This document shows, one piece after another, positions 18,312 through 29,150 of a DNA stretch of 64,000 nt. Numbering within the stretch: the stretch's first letter is position 1; every line of letters begins with the position of its first letter. The DNA comes from an uncultured Roseibium sp. GTDB taxonomy: Bacteria; Pseudomonadota; Alphaproteobacteria; Rhizobiales; Stappiaceae. The DNA is taken from NCBI RefSeq assembly GCF_947499295.1, contig NZ_CANMNP010000007.1, positions 1 through 64,000 of the forward strand, read 5' to 3'. A program made the position numbers and the translations under genes. The notes under the pieces are model-generated. The model saw nothing but the letters and a program-made list of their open reading frames with translations. It searched no databases and was not told where the DNA came from.

Positions 18312-20738
18312 ATGCATTTCCTGAAATTCGCTTCCGATCTTAAATTTGGTATCAAAGTTGGCGGTAGTTTCGCCGCAGTTATTGCACTGACCGGAATTGT
18401 AGGCGGTGTGGGCGCATACAGTGTGATGACCCTCTCGGAAAGAATGGAAGTTGCCAAACAATCCACGTCAACAATTGCACAGCTTCAAAATCTTGCCTCA
18501 AAACGCGAGAAATTTCTTTCGACGCAGGACATTCAGTCTGCAGAAGCAACCCTGCTCGATATTGGAGCGCTCAGCGAGAATTTGCAGACCCTCGAGAATC
18601 AATTGAAGGGCGATCCACAGGCGCAGGTTCCTGTCGCTGAAGCTGCATCCGCAGTGACAAAGTTCAAGAACGCCTTTGAAAAGGTGGTCGGACTGACCCA
18701 AACCCAGGGTGAGAAGCAATCTCAGCTGGAGGGCGCTGTTGAACATCTGGAGAAGACTGCCTCACAGATCCTCGGCAAGGCCCTGATGGCACGTGATGGC
18801 GTCAGTATGGACGAAAGCAACGCCCGCAAGACACTGGTTTTGGCGAACAAGGTTGGCCAGGCCGCAGCAGGCTTTCAGGAAGAAGCGCTGACTTTGCAGA
18901 ACCTGTTCAATGCGGCTGCCAACAACGCCAAGCAACTGGCAGAAATCTCAGATCGCGTCTCTGCAATGGTTCCCACCGCCAAAGAAATGGCTGCCAACAG
19001 TTTCGACGGCGTCGATCCGTCCAAGTTTCAGGACCTTGCTGCCATAACGGAAGAGATCAAGCAAACGCTCGGCGAACTCTCCGAAACCAAAGACTACATA
19101 AAGATATTTGATCTGACGGATGCCGCCAAAGATGGTTTTGGACAGCTTGTTGCGAGCGTGAAGGAAATTCGAACCCAAGCGAATGTGGCCATTGACAACG
19201 TTTATGCGCAGGCAGACGAAATCAACAAGCGCTTTTATGTGGCCGACAGTGTTGCCGACACAGTCATGCAAATCGAGGCTGATGCCAACGCAGTCAAAGC
19301 AGCGGCTTTCTATTTCTTGCTGACACCAAACGAGACCACACAGGCATCGGTGATCGACGGAATCGCGGGACTGTCCAAGCTTGCCTCTAGGCTGGAAAAA
19401 AGCGCCAAGGACTTCCCTTCGATCGCCGACCAGGTTCCGGCCGTCAAAACATCGGTAGAGACCTTTGGATCGAGCTTCACCGAATTGGCGACGAACCAGT
19501 TTCAGCTGGCCGGTCAGATCGCGACTTTGAAGGAACTTTCGCACACTGTTCAAACTCAGATATCGACGATATCAGCCGACCAGAGCGCTGCGGCACAGGC
19601 ATCAAGCACAAGCGCGTTGGGCGTCATCAGCCTGGCTCTTCTAGCCGCGGTTCTTGCCGGAGTGGGAATGGCGATCGCGCTGAACTTTGCGGTCACAAGA
19701 CCGCTTCGTCGTACCACAATGACCATGTCCAGACTCGCGGAAGGCGACACGGATGTCGAAATCGACGGCATTGGACGTGGTGACGAAATTGGCGATATGA
19801 CCCGTACATTACAGATCTTCCGCGACAATGCTGTTGAGCGCGTCCGCTTGCAGTCGGAGACCGAACAGGAACAGCACCTGCGCGCAGAACGTCAGGCTCG
19901 GGTTGAAGAACTCATCTCCGGGTTTCGGGACAAGGCAACGGAAGTTCTGGAATCCGTCGCAGATACCGCACAAACGCTTGACGGCACCGCTCAAGATCTC
20001 AGCTCGATCGCAGGTCAAAACTCCAGTCTTGCCGACAGCACATATGGCGTAACCGATGAAGCAACTCAAAATGTGCAAACGGTCGCCAGCGCCGCTGAAG
20101 AACTTGCAGCCTCGATCGGGGAGATCTCCCGTCAAGTTAGCCAGACGACCCAGGTTGTAGAACGGGCGACGGAAGGCACTCAAGTCACGAACGAAAAGGT
20201 CCAGGGACTGTCTACGGCAGCTACCAAGATCGGCGAAGTTGTCAGCCTCATTCAGGCAATTGCTGAGCAAACCAATCTTCTCGCTCTCAATGCCACCATT
20301 GAAGCCGCGCGTGCCGGAGAGGCCGGCAAAGGCTTTGCAGTCGTCGCAGCCGAGGTGAAAGAACTTGCGACACAGACATCAAAGGCGACTGAAGAAATAA
20401 GTTCACAGATATCCGAAATTCAGAACGCCACCAAAGATGCCGTCACTGCTATTGCTGCCATTACGGAAACGATGGACGAGGTCAATGAATACACGTCCAC
20501 AATCGCAACCGCAGTTGAACAGCAGGGCGCTGCCACGAACGAGATTTCGGTCAATGTTCAGCGGGCAGCCCAAGGTACAGGTTCCGTAAAGACGAACATG
20601 TCGGATCTGTCACAAGCAGTCGCACAAACAAGCCAGAACGCCAATCTCGTGCTTGGCGCATCAAGTGAACTTTCCAACAAGACCGATGTTCTAAAGCAGG
20701 AAGTCGGACATTTCCTCGACAACGTCGCCAGTGCCTGA
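18312..20738 (+). CDS. Methyl-accepting chemotaxis protein
   Basis: The 808-residue chemoreceptor has TM1 (about 14-40), an unusually large periplasmic domain of about 390 residues that is almost wholly helical (helical-bundle type), TM2 (about 434-458), HAMP (about 459-512, [13 protein letters not shown]) and a cytoplasmic signalling domain. The conserved hairpin tip ([20 protein letters not shown], then [15 protein letters not shown]) lies around 652-690 and binds CheA/CheW. It lacks a C-terminal NWETF-type CheR tether. No che genes are nearby, so it is an orphan receptor whose ligand is unknown. AAGGGG precedes the start, and a terminator follows. Confidence 0.93.
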   Translation: MHFLKFASDLKFGIKVGGSFAAVIALTGIVGGVGAYSVMTLSERMEVAKQSTSTIAQLQNLASKREKFLSTQDIQSAEATLLDIGALSENLQTLENQLKGDPQAQVPVAEAASAVTKFKNAFEKVVGLTQTQGEKQSQLEGAVEHLEKTASQILGKALMARDGVSMDESNARKTLVLANKVGQAAAGFQEEALTLQNLFNAAANNAKQLAEISDRVSAMVPTAKEMAANSFDGVDPSKFQDLAAITEEIKQTLGELSETKDYIKIFDLTDAAKDGFGQLVASVKEIRTQANVAIDNVYAQADEINKRFYVADSVADTVMQIEADANAVKAAAFYFLLTPNETTQASVIDGIAGLSKLASRLEKSAKDFPSIADQVPAVKTSVETFGSSFTELATNQFQLAGQIATLKELSHTVQTQISTISADQSAAAQASSTSALGVISLALLAAVLAGVGMAIALNFAVTRPLRRTTMTMSRLAEGDTDVEIDGIGRGDEIGDMTRTLQIFRDNAVERVRLQSETEQEQHLRAERQARVEELISGFRDKATEVLESVADTAQTLDGTAQDLSSIAGQNSSLADSTYGVTDEATQNVQTVASAAEELAASIGEISRQVSQTTQVVERATEGTQVTNEKVQGLSTAATKIGEVVSLIQAIAEQTNLLALNATIEAARAGEAGKGFAVVAAEVKELATQTSKATEEISSQISEIQNATKDAVTAIAAITETMDEVNEYTSTIATAVEQQGAATNEISVNVQRAAQGTGSVKTNMSDLSQAVAQTSQNANLVLGASSELSNKTDVLKQEVGHFLDNVASA

Positions 20739-20778
20739 CCCATCAAGGCTCGACAGAACGAAATGATCGCAGAAACAT

Positions 20779-20805
20779 CCCGGGCTTTTTGCCCGGGGTT
20801 GTTTT
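20779..20805 (+). terminator. Rho-independent terminator of the chemoreceptor gene
   Basis: The stem CCCGGGC / GCCCGGG with a TTTTT loop is followed by GTTGTTTT, 40 bp after the stop. It also separates this gene from the convergent lpxB. Confidence 0.8.
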
Positions 20806-20845
20806 GAAGAACGGCCGGTCGGACGGACATTCACCAAACAGCCAA

Positions 20846-22024
20846 TTATCTCTTCATCAGGTTGACCACTACGTCCGCAGCCGCAGCGCTTTGGCTATAC
20901 CCTTCCGGCAGACGCATTGCATCGTCCAAGCGTGTAAGGCTGGCAATCTGAGCCTTCCTGTCGTCACCATCCTGTAAGAGCGCACATAAATGCTGTGCCA
21001 AAACGCGTGGTTGAACTTCATCATCCAGAAACTCGGGAATGGCTTTTTTCTCTAAAATGATATTTGGCAACACGAAGGACTCAACGCTTGAGAATTTGAA
21101 TATTTTGTTGAGTTCCTTGAGGCGCCTGAAGAACCAGTCGACCTTGTAAGCTACCACCATGGGCACACCGGCAAGAGCAAGTTCAAGAGAGACCGTGCCG
21201 GAAGCAGCCAATGCTGCATGTCCCTTTCGGAAAGCTGCCTTCTTGGCAGCAATACCCGTCACGATCTCGGGCGCAACCGGCCACTCTGCAACCCCTTCCC
21301 GGATCCTTTGTTCCAAATGAGAGACTGCGGGCAGCACCACCTTCAGATCGGGAAATTCTTGCTTTACCAGAGCAACTGTCTCGCCGAAATCTTTCAGCAA
21401 CCTGTCTATCTCGCTGCCCCGGCTCCCGGGAAGCACCAGCAACACTCTGCCTGGCCGATCGAGTGCCTCGCGCTCACCGTCTGATGGGCGGAGTTCATTG
21501 GCATTTTCACTCAGTGGATGGCCAACATAGTGTGTTGTTGGTCCGCCCAGCTTGTTGTGAACTTCAGGCTCAAACGGCAATAGCGCCAGGAGTTCATCCA
21601 CATAGACGCTCATTTTCTTGGCTCGACCGGGCCGCCATGCCCATACCGAAGGCGACACATAACCAACTATCGGGATATGAGGAGCACGTTTCCTCACGCG
21701 TTTGGCAACGCTATGAGTAAATTCAGGGCTATCGATGATCACCAGAACATCTGGATTTGAAGCGATCACGGCATCGACCGTCTGATAGACCCTCTTCACG
21801 ATCAGCGGCAACCGCGCCAGCACAGCCGTCAACCCCATCACCGAGACGTCGCTCATGTCGAAAAAGCTGGTCAAGCCAAGCGATGACATGCGCTCTCCGC
21901 CAACGCCGCAATATCGTACGCCGGTTCCAAGTTTGGCATTCAACGCTTTCATCAACTCTGAACCGAGCTGATCGCCAGATTCTTCACCGGCGACAAGGCA
22001 GACGATTGGCATGGTGCCAGTCAT
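20846..22024 (-). CDS. lpxB: Lipid-A-disaccharide synthase
   Basis: This 392-residue GT19 glycosyltransferase joins UDP-2,3-diacylglucosamine to 2,3-diacylglucosamine-1-phosphate to give the lipid A disaccharide at the inner face of the cytoplasmic membrane. The N-terminal AGEESGDQLGSELM, the ISGVSPSVWAWRPGR-type segment (YVSPSVWAWRPGR) and the donor-binding PGSRGSEI are visible. The start is taken at 22024, where ATG overlaps the lpxI stop in ATGA; an ATG four codons later (MPIVCLVAG) is the only other option. It is the last gene of the long rpsB-to-lpxB block and convergent with the chemoreceptor. Confidence 0.95.
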   Translation of the reverse strand: MTGTMPIVCLVAGEESGDQLGSELMKALNAKLGTGVRYCGVGGERMSSLGLTSFFDMSDVSVMGLTAVLARLPLIVKRVYQTVDAVIASNPDVLVIIDSPEFTHSVAKRVRKRAPHIPIVGYVSPSVWAWRPGRAKKMSVYVDELLALLPFEPEVHNKLGGPTTHYVGHPLSENANELRPSDGEREALDRPGRVLLVLPGSRGSEIDRLLKDFGETVALVKQEFPDLKVVLPAVSHLEQRIREGVAEWPVAPEIVTGIAAKKAAFRKGHAALAASGTVSLELALAGVPMVVAYKVDWFFRRLKELNKIFKFSSVESFVLPNIILEKKAIPEFLDDEVQPRVLAQHLCALLQDGDDRKAQIASLTRLDDAMRLPEGYSQSAAAADVVVNLMKR

Positions 22025-22917
22025 GGATCGAGAATCTCGCTGCATTGACCGCCATCAAACCCGACAAGGAAGACACCTTCGGCATCTGCTTTCTTCAGCG
22101 TGTCGTCTTTTTCCGCAATCAATGCCCCTTCAGCTTCTACAGCGATGCCGGAAAGTCCCGCTGCCGCGGCCAATTCGATCGTTTTTGGGCCAATTGTTGG
22201 CAAATCGACACGAAGGTCCTGACCAGGTTTAGCTGATTTGACCAGAACACCGGACTGACCACGGCCTCTAATCCGGCCGTTGCGTTTCAAGTCAGCGCAA
22301 CGTTCCAGCATTGAATCTGTGCCTTCCGCGCCTTCAAGCGCCACGACACGCCCGCCGACAGCAACAGCCGCCTGTCCGACATCGAGTTCGCCAAGTTTAC
22401 GTGTGGCTGTCAGCGCAAGCTCGAGATCCCGCCAATCCCCGTCCGTTGGCTCCCGGCTCCCGAGGACACCGCTTGCAGCGAGCAGCTGTGGTGCCACATC
22501 CTTGATCCCCACGACGCGATACCCCTCTACTTCAAACAGCCGGATAACCTTTGTCAAAAGACTGTCATCACCACCTGCAAGTGCGCGAATAATAGTCGGC
22601 AAGCGCTTCAACGTTCCAAAATCGCCAAGAATTGACGCGAAATCCGGTCTCTTGGAAACGCCTCCAATCAACAATATTTCTCTGCATCCATTGGATTTGA
22701 GAAACTTGTACAGGCGCCCGATTTCACCCCAGCCAAGTTCGACTTGCGCGCGCTCACGCGTTTTTTGATCGGCCTCGCCTTTGATCGCGACAATCCGGAA
22801 TTCCCGTCCAGTCTGCTGAAGCGCATCTGCTATCTGGCAAGGCAGGCTGCCGTTTCCGGCAATCAGAGCCAATCTCGCCGCGTGCTGGTTGGCACCTCCA
22901 CTCATTGGATCAGTCAT
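22021..22917 (-). CDS. lpxI: UDP-2,3-diacylglucosamine pyrophosphatase LpxI
   Basis: This 298-residue DUF1009 protein is read from the ATG at 22917, which overlaps the lpxA stop (ATGACTGA). The longer ORF only extends into lpxA. LpxI replaces LpxH in alphaproteobacteria and releases lipid X and UMP from UDP-2,3-diacylglucosamine. The N-terminal domain starts LALIAGNGSLP, and the C-terminal catalytic domain carries RGRGQSGVLVKSAKPGQDLR and DLPTIGPKTIELAAAAGLSG. Location between lpxA and lpxB is the classical alphaproteobacterial order and confirms the call. Confidence 0.95.
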   Translation of the reverse strand: MTDPMSGGANQHAARLALIAGNGSLPCQIADALQQTGREFRIVAIKGEADQKTRERAQVELGWGEIGRLYKFLKSNGCREILLIGGVSKRPDFASILGDFGTLKRLPTIIRALAGGDDSLLTKVIRLFEVEGYRVVGIKDVAPQLLAASGVLGSREPTDGDWRDLELALTATRKLGELDVGQAAVAVGGRVVALEGAEGTDSMLERCADLKRNGRIRGRGQSGVLVKSAKPGQDLRVDLPTIGPKTIELAAAAGLSGIAVEAEGALIAEKDDTLKKADAEGVFLVGFDGGQCSEILDP

Positions 22918-23707
22918 CGCTGCGCGGTGTACAGAACCTGCGGTCTTCCTTTTCCAGGATGAAATCTGTGACGACCTTGACCAATGGCTGGTCGGGCTGT
23001 CCCGCAGCCAGGCCCTCGGCCCGACCGCGAAGCGTGCCTTCTTCGCTCTCAAATAGTTCACGATAAGCCGCTCTCAGCGCATGGATCTGTTCGCGCGGAA
23101 AACCCTTTCGTTTCAATCCAATGAGGTTCAATCCAGCAAGTCTGGCACGGTCTCCAATCACAGAGCCGAAGGGAATGACATCAAACTCGACGCCCGTCAT
23201 GCCGCCGACGATGGCACCTGTGCCGATCCGCGACCACTGCCGAACCGCACTCAATCCGCCCAAGATCACATGATCCGCCAGTTCCACATGACCCGCCAGC
23301 GTGGCATTGTTTGCCAGGATCGCGTAATCGCCGACGATACAGTCATGCCCAACGTGGGTACCCATCATGAAAAGACAATTGTTGCCGACACGTGTAACAC
23401 CGCCGCCACCTTCCGTGCCCGGGCTCATGGTCGCGTGTTCTCGGATCTGGTTGTTGGCGCCGATCTCCAAATGAGTGATTTCACCGGAAAATTTCAGATC
23501 CTGGGGCTTATGCCCGATGCTTGCAAAAGGAAAGATATGCGAATTCGGACCTACGCTCGTATGTCCGGTTACAACGACATGCGACTCGATCGTCACGCCT
23601 TCGGCGAGTTTTACATTCGAACCAACTGTTGAGTAAGGTCCGATGCGAACATCTTCGCCAATTTCAGCACCGTCTTCGACGATCGCCGTCGGATGAATAT
23701 CAGTCAT
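22910..23707 (-). CDS. lpxA: UDP-N-acetylglucosamine acyltransferase
   Basis: The 265-residue left-handed beta-helix enzyme puts a 3-hydroxyacyl chain from ACP on UDP-GlcNAc, the first step of lipid A synthesis. Hexapeptide repeats start at the N-terminus (IHPTAIVEDGAEIGEDVRIG). The catalytic histidine region (MMGTHVGHDC) and the GGLSAVRQWSRIGTGA segment are present, followed by the helical C-terminus (REQIHALRAAYRELF). It starts 6 bp after the fabZ stop and overlaps lpxI by 8 bp. Confidence 0.96.
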   Translation of the reverse strand: MTDIHPTAIVEDGAEIGEDVRIGPYSTVGSNVKLAEGVTIESHVVVTGHTSVGPNSHIFPFASIGHKPQDLKFSGEITHLEIGANNQIREHATMSPGTEGGGGVTRVGNNCLFMMGTHVGHDCIVGDYAILANNATLAGHVELADHVILGGLSAVRQWSRIGTGAIVGGMTGVEFDVIPFGSVIGDRARLAGLNLIGLKRKGFPREQIHALRAAYRELFESEEGTLRGRAEGLAAGQPDQPLVKVVTDFILEKEDRRFCTPRSDD

Positions 23708-23713
23708 ATATCC

Positions 23714-24178
23714 TCACGCATCTATCAGCATTGCGCTGACTTCTGCTTCTGCCACTTTTGCACCGTCGACCATGGCAACGGCATCGAATTTCCAGATGTT
23801 CGAGCGCTGCTTGATTTTCTTCACGTGGAAATGGACCTGATCACCAGGCTCGACCGGCTTCCGAAACTTGGCCTTGTCGATCGTCATGAAATAAACCAGC
23901 TGCGGCGGCGCATCGTCTCCACGTGCATGTACGCAAAGAGCCCCTGCTGTCTGCGCCATCGCTTCAATAAGAAGCACGCCTGGAAAGACCGGTCGTTCTG
24001 GGAAGTGACCGGAGAAATGCGGTTCGTTGATGGTAACGTTCTTGATGCCCGTACCGCTGTTGTCACCATCCATATCGACGATTTTGTCAATCAACAGAAA
24101 GGGATAACGGTGCGGCAGAAGTTTCATGATTTTCATGATATCTGCGCTGACAAGTGTTTTGTTTTCCGCGTTTTCCAT
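23714..24178 (-). CDS. fabZ: 3-hydroxyacyl-ACP dehydratase FabZ
   Basis: The 154-residue hot-dog-fold dehydratase is read from the ATG at 24178, which has GAGGGG upstream; the longer frame lacks support. FabZ converts 3-hydroxyacyl-ACP to trans-2-enoyl-ACP in fatty acid elongation and competes with LpxA/LpxD for the same acyl-ACP pool, which explains its conserved place between them. The motif [12 protein letters not shown] and the active-site run [20 protein letters not shown] with catalytic His and Glu are intact. Confidence 0.96.
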   Translation of the reverse strand: MENAENKTLVSADIMKIMKLLPHRYPFLLIDKIVDMDGDNSGTGIKNVTINEPHFSGHFPERPVFPGVLLIEAMAQTAGALCVHARGDDAPPQLVYFMTIDKAKFRKPVEPGDQVHFHVKKIKQRSNIWKFDAVAMVDGAKVAEAEVSAMLIDA

Positions 24179-24228
24179 AATAGCCCCTCGGCGCCTTAAT
24201 GCCGCAAAGTCCTTGATGATTTTACCGT

Positions 24229-25269
24229 TTACGATCCACTGCCGCGCTCTGCAAGTTTTCTGACTGCAGCCACTTCGCGGAACCATTGTTTGACGGGTTT
24301 GGCAGGTGTGCCTCCATATCGACCACCAGGCGCCAAATCTTCGCTGACGACGCTGACCGCTGCGACCTGAGCTCCCATGCCAATTCTAACGTGGCCACGA
24401 ACACCTGTCTGACCGCCAATAGCGACGAAGTCTTCCAGCGTGCAGCTCCCCGAAAGACCTACTTGGGAAACAAGAACACAGTGTCGACCGACCACCACGT
24501 TGTGACCAATCTGCACCTGATTGTCTATCTTGGTTCCTTCGCCGATCATCGTGTCACGATTTGCACCACGATCTATCGTCGTACAGGCACCGATCTCAAC
24601 GTCATCTTGAATTATAACCCGCCCGACTTGAGGAACCTTCAGATGTCCCTGAGGTCCCATGGCATAGCCGAAGCCATCCTGACCACAGCACACACCAGGA
24701 TGCAGGTAAACACGATTTCCCAGAACGGAGTGCTGGACGGTCGCATTCGGGCCGATCACGCAGTCCCGGCCAATTTTAACGTCGCTGCCAATCACCGCGT
24801 TGGCCCTGATCACTGTTCCCGAACCTATTTCAGCTCCCTTGCCGATAACGGCTCCAGGCTCAATCGTGACACCCTCTTCCAGGAGCGCTTCCGGGTCGAC
24901 AACAGCGCGGTCGGAGACAAAGACATTGTTCCGGTCGGCCGGAACCAAGGCATCGGGATAAAGTCTGGCTAGTACCATTGCCCAAGAGCGATAAGGATCA
25001 GCACAGACAAGAACAGCAACGCCTTCCGGAACCTTTCCCTTGTGGCGCTTGCCAATGAGACAGGCTGCGGCGCTGGTTGTTTCCAGCTGTTTCAAATATG
25101 CGGTGTTATCAAAGAAAACCAGGCTTCCGGGCGAGGCATCCTCAAGGGGCGCGACACCAGTTACTTCCAGTGTTTCACTGCCCACTTCAATTTCGGCATT
25201 TGCCCAGGTCGCGATATCACCCAGGGAAACGGGATCTGGAGCCCTGAAAAACTTTGGCTCGGACATCAT
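24229..25269 (-). CDS. lpxD: UDP-3-O-(3-hydroxyacyl)glucosamine N-acyltransferase
   Basis: The 346-residue enzyme adds the second 3-hydroxyacyl chain in lipid A synthesis. It has an N-terminal uridine-binding domain (about 1-105), then a left-handed beta-helix of hexapeptide repeats (about 115-320; the catalytic histidine region is [12 protein letters not shown]) and a short C-terminal helix. The start is ambiguous between two adjacent ATG codons (25269 or 25266) downstream of AAGGA. It lies 76 bp after bamA with a terminator-like hairpin in between, and 50 bp before fabZ. Confidence 0.95.
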   Translation of the reverse strand: MMSEPKFFRAPDPVSLGDIATWANAEIEVGSETLEVTGVAPLEDASPGSLVFFDNTAYLKQLETTSAAACLIGKRHKGKVPEGVAVLVCADPYRSWAMVLARLYPDALVPADRNNVFVSDRAVVDPEALLEEGVTIEPGAVIGKGAEIGSGTVIRANAVIGSDVKIGRDCVIGPNATVQHSVLGNRVYLHPGVCCGQDGFGYAMGPQGHLKVPQVGRVIIQDDVEIGACTTIDRGANRDTMIGEGTKIDNQVQIGHNVVVGRHCVLVSQVGLSGSCTLEDFVAIGGQTGVRGHVRIGMGAQVAAVSVVSEDLAPGGRYGGTPAKPVKQWFREVAAVRKLAERGSGS

Positions 25270-25290
25270 TTTATCCTTGTTGCCAGCCAA

Positions 25291-25321
25291 CAAAAACGGC
25301 CGCCGATGTGATCGGCGGCCG
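25291..25321 (-). terminator. Intrinsic terminator or attenuator between bamA and lpxD
   Basis: Read on the minus strand, an 11-bp perfect stem (CGGCCGCCGAT / ATCGGCGGCCG, 3-nt loop) is followed by TTTTTG, just after the bamA stop and 22 bp before lpxD. It should reduce read-through into the lipid A genes or protect the bamA mRNA 3' end. Confidence 0.8.
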
Positions 25322-25345
25322 ATATCTAACCTAATTGACCGCGAT

Positions 25346-27727
25346 TTAGAAGCGCGTACCACCACTCAGGCGGAATACCTGGGTTTTATCCGCATCGTCT
25401 TTAGCAATCGGATAAGCGAAGTCGGCACGAAGCGGACCAAATGGTGACTGCCAGCGGATACCTGCACCGACCGATGCACGAACCGAGAATTCGTTGGAGT
25501 CGATCCGACCGCCATTGTTCTCAACCAAACTCACGAGATCGCTGTCGGCATCCCAAAGAGAACCAGCATCTGCAAAGACTGCACCTGACAGACCAAACTC
25601 TTTCGGAAGTACCGGGAACGGGAACCTTGTCTCGGCCGTCGCCGCGAAGAAGAAGCGTCCACCGATGGAGTCTTCTGTCGTTGCATCGCGTGGGCCGATA
25701 CCCTGATTCTCAAAGCCGCGAACCAGTGTGCCGCCGAGCATGAACTGTTCGGAGACCCGCAGACGCTCGCTGCCGATCGCCATGATGTTACCACCACGAA
25801 TGGAAAGGCTACCAACCAGGCCGTAGTCAGCCAGGATTTCCTTGTAGGCGCGAGCCTGTGCTTCAGTGCGGATGTAGTAGCTGTCGCCACCGAGACCTGC
25901 GAATTCCTGACCGAACGAAGCATAGACACCGTCGGTCGGGTCAATAAGGCGGTCCAGAGTGTTGTAGCGCAACTCGTAACCAACCAGTGAAGTCAGGTAG
26001 GTGCCGAGAGAGTCACAAACGGCGAGCGACAAATTGGCCGTGTTACAGTTATTGATGTTGGTCGACTGGTTGTCCGGGTCCGAGTTCTTCTCCTGGAAGA
26101 TGCTGTAGAACAGCCGAACCGTCAGCTCTTCTTCACGCAGTGGCAGCGTAAAGCCGAAACCGCCACCGGTCTTCTTCTGGTCGAAGGAACGGTAGTCGTT
26201 GGCATCGTCAACCTTGCGGTAAAGATCCAAGTCCAGTGCGACACGCCGGCCCATGAAGAAAGGCTCGACAAAACGGAACTCATAAGACTGCGTGTCTGTG
26301 CCACCGCCTACAGCGATCTTCACAAACTGACCGCGGCCAAGGAAGTTTTTCTCGGTCAGCGAGATGTCGCCAACCACACCATCGACGGTGGAGTAACCGA
26401 CACCGAAGGAAATTTCCCCTGTGGGCTTCTCTTCAACACGAACGTTGACAATCACGCGGTCAGCTGCACTGCCCTGCTGGGTCGTAATTGAAACGCGCTC
26501 GAAGTACCCGAGGTTTTTCAACCGGCGTTCCGCCTTGTCGACGAGCGCCCTGTTGAAAGCATCGCCTTCTGCGAGATCAAATTCACGACGGATAACGAAC
26601 TCACGAGTCCGGTCGTTGCCGATGATGTTGATACGCTCAACATACGCCCGAGGACCTTCTTCGATGTAGTAGATCAGCGAAATCGTGTTGTTGTCGTAAT
26701 CACGTGCGCCACGCGGCCGAACACGGGCGAAGGCATAACCTTCCTCGGAAACACGCAGTGTGATGTCTTCAACTGTCTGCTCAACACGCAGGGAATTGAA
26801 AGTTTGACCGCTGCGGGTGCGCACCAGGCGGCGCAGCTCTTCGGGATCGACATCGGAAATCGTTGAGACGATTTCGACATCGCCGATTTCGTACTTCTCA
26901 CCCTCATCCACCGTAAAGGTGACGTAGAAGATATTCTGCTCACGGTCCAGATCAGCGCTAACCGAAACGATCCGGAAGTCAGCATAACCCTTCTTGTTAT
27001 AGTACTGACGCAGCAACTCTTCGTCTGCTGCGAGACGGTCCGGGTCATAAGTGTCGGTGCTGCGCAACCAGCTCAGAAGACCGCTTTCACGGGTTCTGAT
27101 AACGTCGCGCAGACGACCATCGCTGAAAGACTGGTTTCCGATGAAGCTGATCCGCTCAACACCGGTCTTGGCGCCTTCGTTGATTTCGAAAACGAGATCA
27201 ACGCGATTCTGTCCGCGATCAATGATCTGAGGATCGACGGAAGCACCATACCTGCCGGAGCGGCGATAGGCTTCCAGAATGTTCTGCACGTCGGCCTGAA
27301 CCTTGGCGCGAGAAAGCATGGAGCGAGGCTGCGAGCGAACGGCTGTCGCAAGCGCATCGTCCTTGATTTTCCTGTTACCCTCAAAGGAAACGCGATTGAT
27401 AATCGGGTTTTCCGTGACGGTTACAACAACCAGGCTGCCACGCGGGGTGATCTCAACGGTGGCAAACAAACCAGTCGCGTAAAGTGCCTTTAACGACTCA
27501 TCGACATCGAAAGCGCTGTAATTGCGCCCGGGAACGATGGTCATGTAACTGATAACGGTTTCATCCTCGACGCGGGTATTACCCCGAACGTCGATGCTCC
27601 GGGCAACCGCTGCCTGAGCTTCTGAAACAAACAACTTCAACCCTGTAGATTGCGGCAAAACTGACCCAATCGACAGTACGGCAACCGCAAACAGAACGGC
27701 CCGTGTAAGTTTCTGCAATCGCTGCAT
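25346..27727 (-). CDS. bamA: Outer-membrane protein assembly factor BamA
   Basis: The 793-residue precursor has an N-terminal signal peptide (cleavage likely after AQA near residue 39), five POTRA repeats (about 42-440) and a C-terminal 16-strand Omp85 barrel ending in ...RLSGGTRF with the aromatic C-terminal residue required for outer-membrane insertion. The lid-lock motif region VRGFENQGIGPRD matches the conserved VRGY/F loop 6. BamA folds and inserts outer-membrane proteins, including LptD. The gene follows rseP and precedes lpxD, as in most Proteobacteria. Confidence 0.96.
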   Translation of the reverse strand: MQRLQKLTRAVLFAVAVLSIGSVLPQSTGLKLFVSEAQAAVARSIDVRGNTRVEDETVISYMTIVPGRNYSAFDVDESLKALYATGLFATVEITPRGSLVVVTVTENPIINRVSFEGNRKIKDDALATAVRSQPRSMLSRAKVQADVQNILEAYRRSGRYGASVDPQIIDRGQNRVDLVFEINEGAKTGVERISFIGNQSFSDGRLRDVIRTRESGLLSWLRSTDTYDPDRLAADEELLRQYYNKKGYADFRIVSVSADLDREQNIFYVTFTVDEGEKYEIGDVEIVSTISDVDPEELRRLVRTRSGQTFNSLRVEQTVEDITLRVSEEGYAFARVRPRGARDYDNNTISLIYYIEEGPRAYVERINIIGNDRTREFVIRREFDLAEGDAFNRALVDKAERRLKNLGYFERVSITTQQGSAADRVIVNVRVEEKPTGEISFGVGYSTVDGVVGDISLTEKNFLGRGQFVKIAVGGGTDTQSYEFRFVEPFFMGRRVALDLDLYRKVDDANDYRSFDQKKTGGGFGFTLPLREEELTVRLFYSIFQEKNSDPDNQSTNINNCNTANLSLAVCDSLGTYLTSLVGYELRYNTLDRLIDPTDGVYASFGQEFAGLGGDSYYIRTEAQARAYKEILADYGLVGSLSIRGGNIMAIGSERLRVSEQFMLGGTLVRGFENQGIGPRDATTEDSIGGRFFFAATAETRFPFPVLPKEFGLSGAVFADAGSLWDADSDLVSLVENNGGRIDSNEFSVRASVGAGIRWQSPFGPLRADFAYPIAKDDADKTQVFRLSGGTRF

Positions 27728-27889
27728 TATTGCGCTATGCCTTTTTTTAAATACCCCTTTCCGGAATCCACATCACCCCTGTAGATTCTCGGAACCGACG
27801 AACGTTTTATAGGTTTTTGCCGATAACGCAACATCCCTTCCCGCCTGAAAGCGATTTAGTCTGAAGACGTTGCGTCAATGTCACGGCAA

Positions 27890-29035
27890 TCAGGAATTGG
27901 TGGTTACGAGCCGCATGATATCCTTCCATGTAACGAAGACCATCAGCATAAGTACCAAGCCTAAACCGATCCTGAATCCCACATCCTGAACTCTTTCGCT
28001 GAGCGGCTTTCCGCGTAACGCCTCCGCAGCGTAAAAAACCAGGTGCCCTCCATCGAGAATTGGCACAGGTGCCAGATTTATGAGCCCGATGCTGACCGAA
28101 AGAACTGCGGTGAGAGATATCAGGGGCAAGATTCCGAGATCGGCAACCTGTCCGGAGATTTGAGCAACGCGGATCGGTCCACCGAGCTGATCTGCAGACT
28201 GGCGCTGTGTTATGACGCCCCAGATGTAGCTGACGGTGCCTTCCATGATCCGGTAGGTCTCACGCGTGCCTTCAGCGAGAGCACCCAAGGGACTGTACTT
28301 TATCCGCACCAGATATTCCGGGTTAGCTGTGCCACGCAGGCCAATATCACCCGCCACCTGGCGTTCGCCGAAGAAGACTTCCTTCTCCCGCGCGTCCGGT
28401 GTAACCGTCAGCACGACCGGTGTACCGTAGCGATCAACTTCAAAGACCAACGGAGTGTTGGCATTCATTAGAACAATCTGGCGCAATTCTCCGAAGGTCT
28501 CGATCTTGCGGCCATCGATTTCAGTGATCATGTCACCGGCCTGAAGCCCGGCGCGCGCTGCAGCGCGATCTGGAAAAACCTCTTCGATCAAGGGTTGAGT
28601 ACCCTGTTTGCCGATCGCCATGAACAAGGCCCCGAAAATGACGATGGCAAGAATAAAATTGGCAATCGGACCGGCAGCAACAATTGCGGCTCGTTGCCAG
28701 ACTGGCTTTGCAATGAACGCCGTTTTGCGCTCTTCTTCACTCAATTGTGCAATCAGTTCACGATTTGGAACACTTGCCGCATTCTCGTCGCCTGCAAACT
28801 TCACATAGCCACCCAGCGGGATCATGCAGAGTTTCCACCTGGTGCCCTTCTGATCGGTTCTGCCAAAAATCTCCCGCCCGAAGCCGACGGAAAACGCGTC
28901 AACCTTGACGTTGCACCAGCGGGCAACGGCGAAGTGGCCAAGCTCGTGAAAGAACACCACAACAGTCAGGACAAACAAGAAGGGAATGATCGTTCCGACC
29001 AAGAGTGAATACGCGGAAAAAAGTAAGTCCATCAA
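27890..29035 (-). CDS. rseP: Site-2 protease RseP (RIP zinc metalloprotease)
   Basis: The 381-residue inner-membrane protease has the zinc motif HELGH in the first transmembrane helix (residues about 30-34), a single PDZ domain (about 135-210; PDRAAARAGLQAGDMI) and the third zinc-ligand motif VPILDGGHL near residue 335. E. coli RseP has two PDZ domains; only one is clear here. It cleaves anti-sigma factors and remnant signal peptides within the membrane. Its place between dxr and bamA is conserved. Confidence 0.94.
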   Translation of the reverse strand: MMDLLFSAYSLLVGTIIPFLFVLTVVVFFHELGHFAVARWCNVKVDAFSVGFGREIFGRTDQKGTRWKLCMIPLGGYVKFAGDENAASVPNRELIAQLSEEERKTAFIAKPVWQRAAIVAAGPIANFILAIVIFGALFMAIGKQGTQPLIEEVFPDRAAARAGLQAGDMITEIDGRKIETFGELRQIVLMNANTPLVFEVDRYGTPVVLTVTPDAREKEVFFGERQVAGDIGLRGTANPEYLVRIKYSPLGALAEGTRETYRIMEGTVSYIWGVITQRQSADQLGGPIRVAQISGQVADLGILPLISLTAVLSVSIGLINLAPVPILDGGHLVFYAAEALRGKPLSERVQDVGFRIGLGLVLMLMVFVTWKDIMRLVTTNS

Positions 29036-29150
29036 GGGTTCCGATCCTGCACGGCTGCAAATGCGTCAGCGCACTGTACTAAAAGGAAAATTACGGCGTG
29101 TTAATGGTCGAAGAAAATTTTCCGCAGCTATGATTCAGCCTGTCAAAGCC

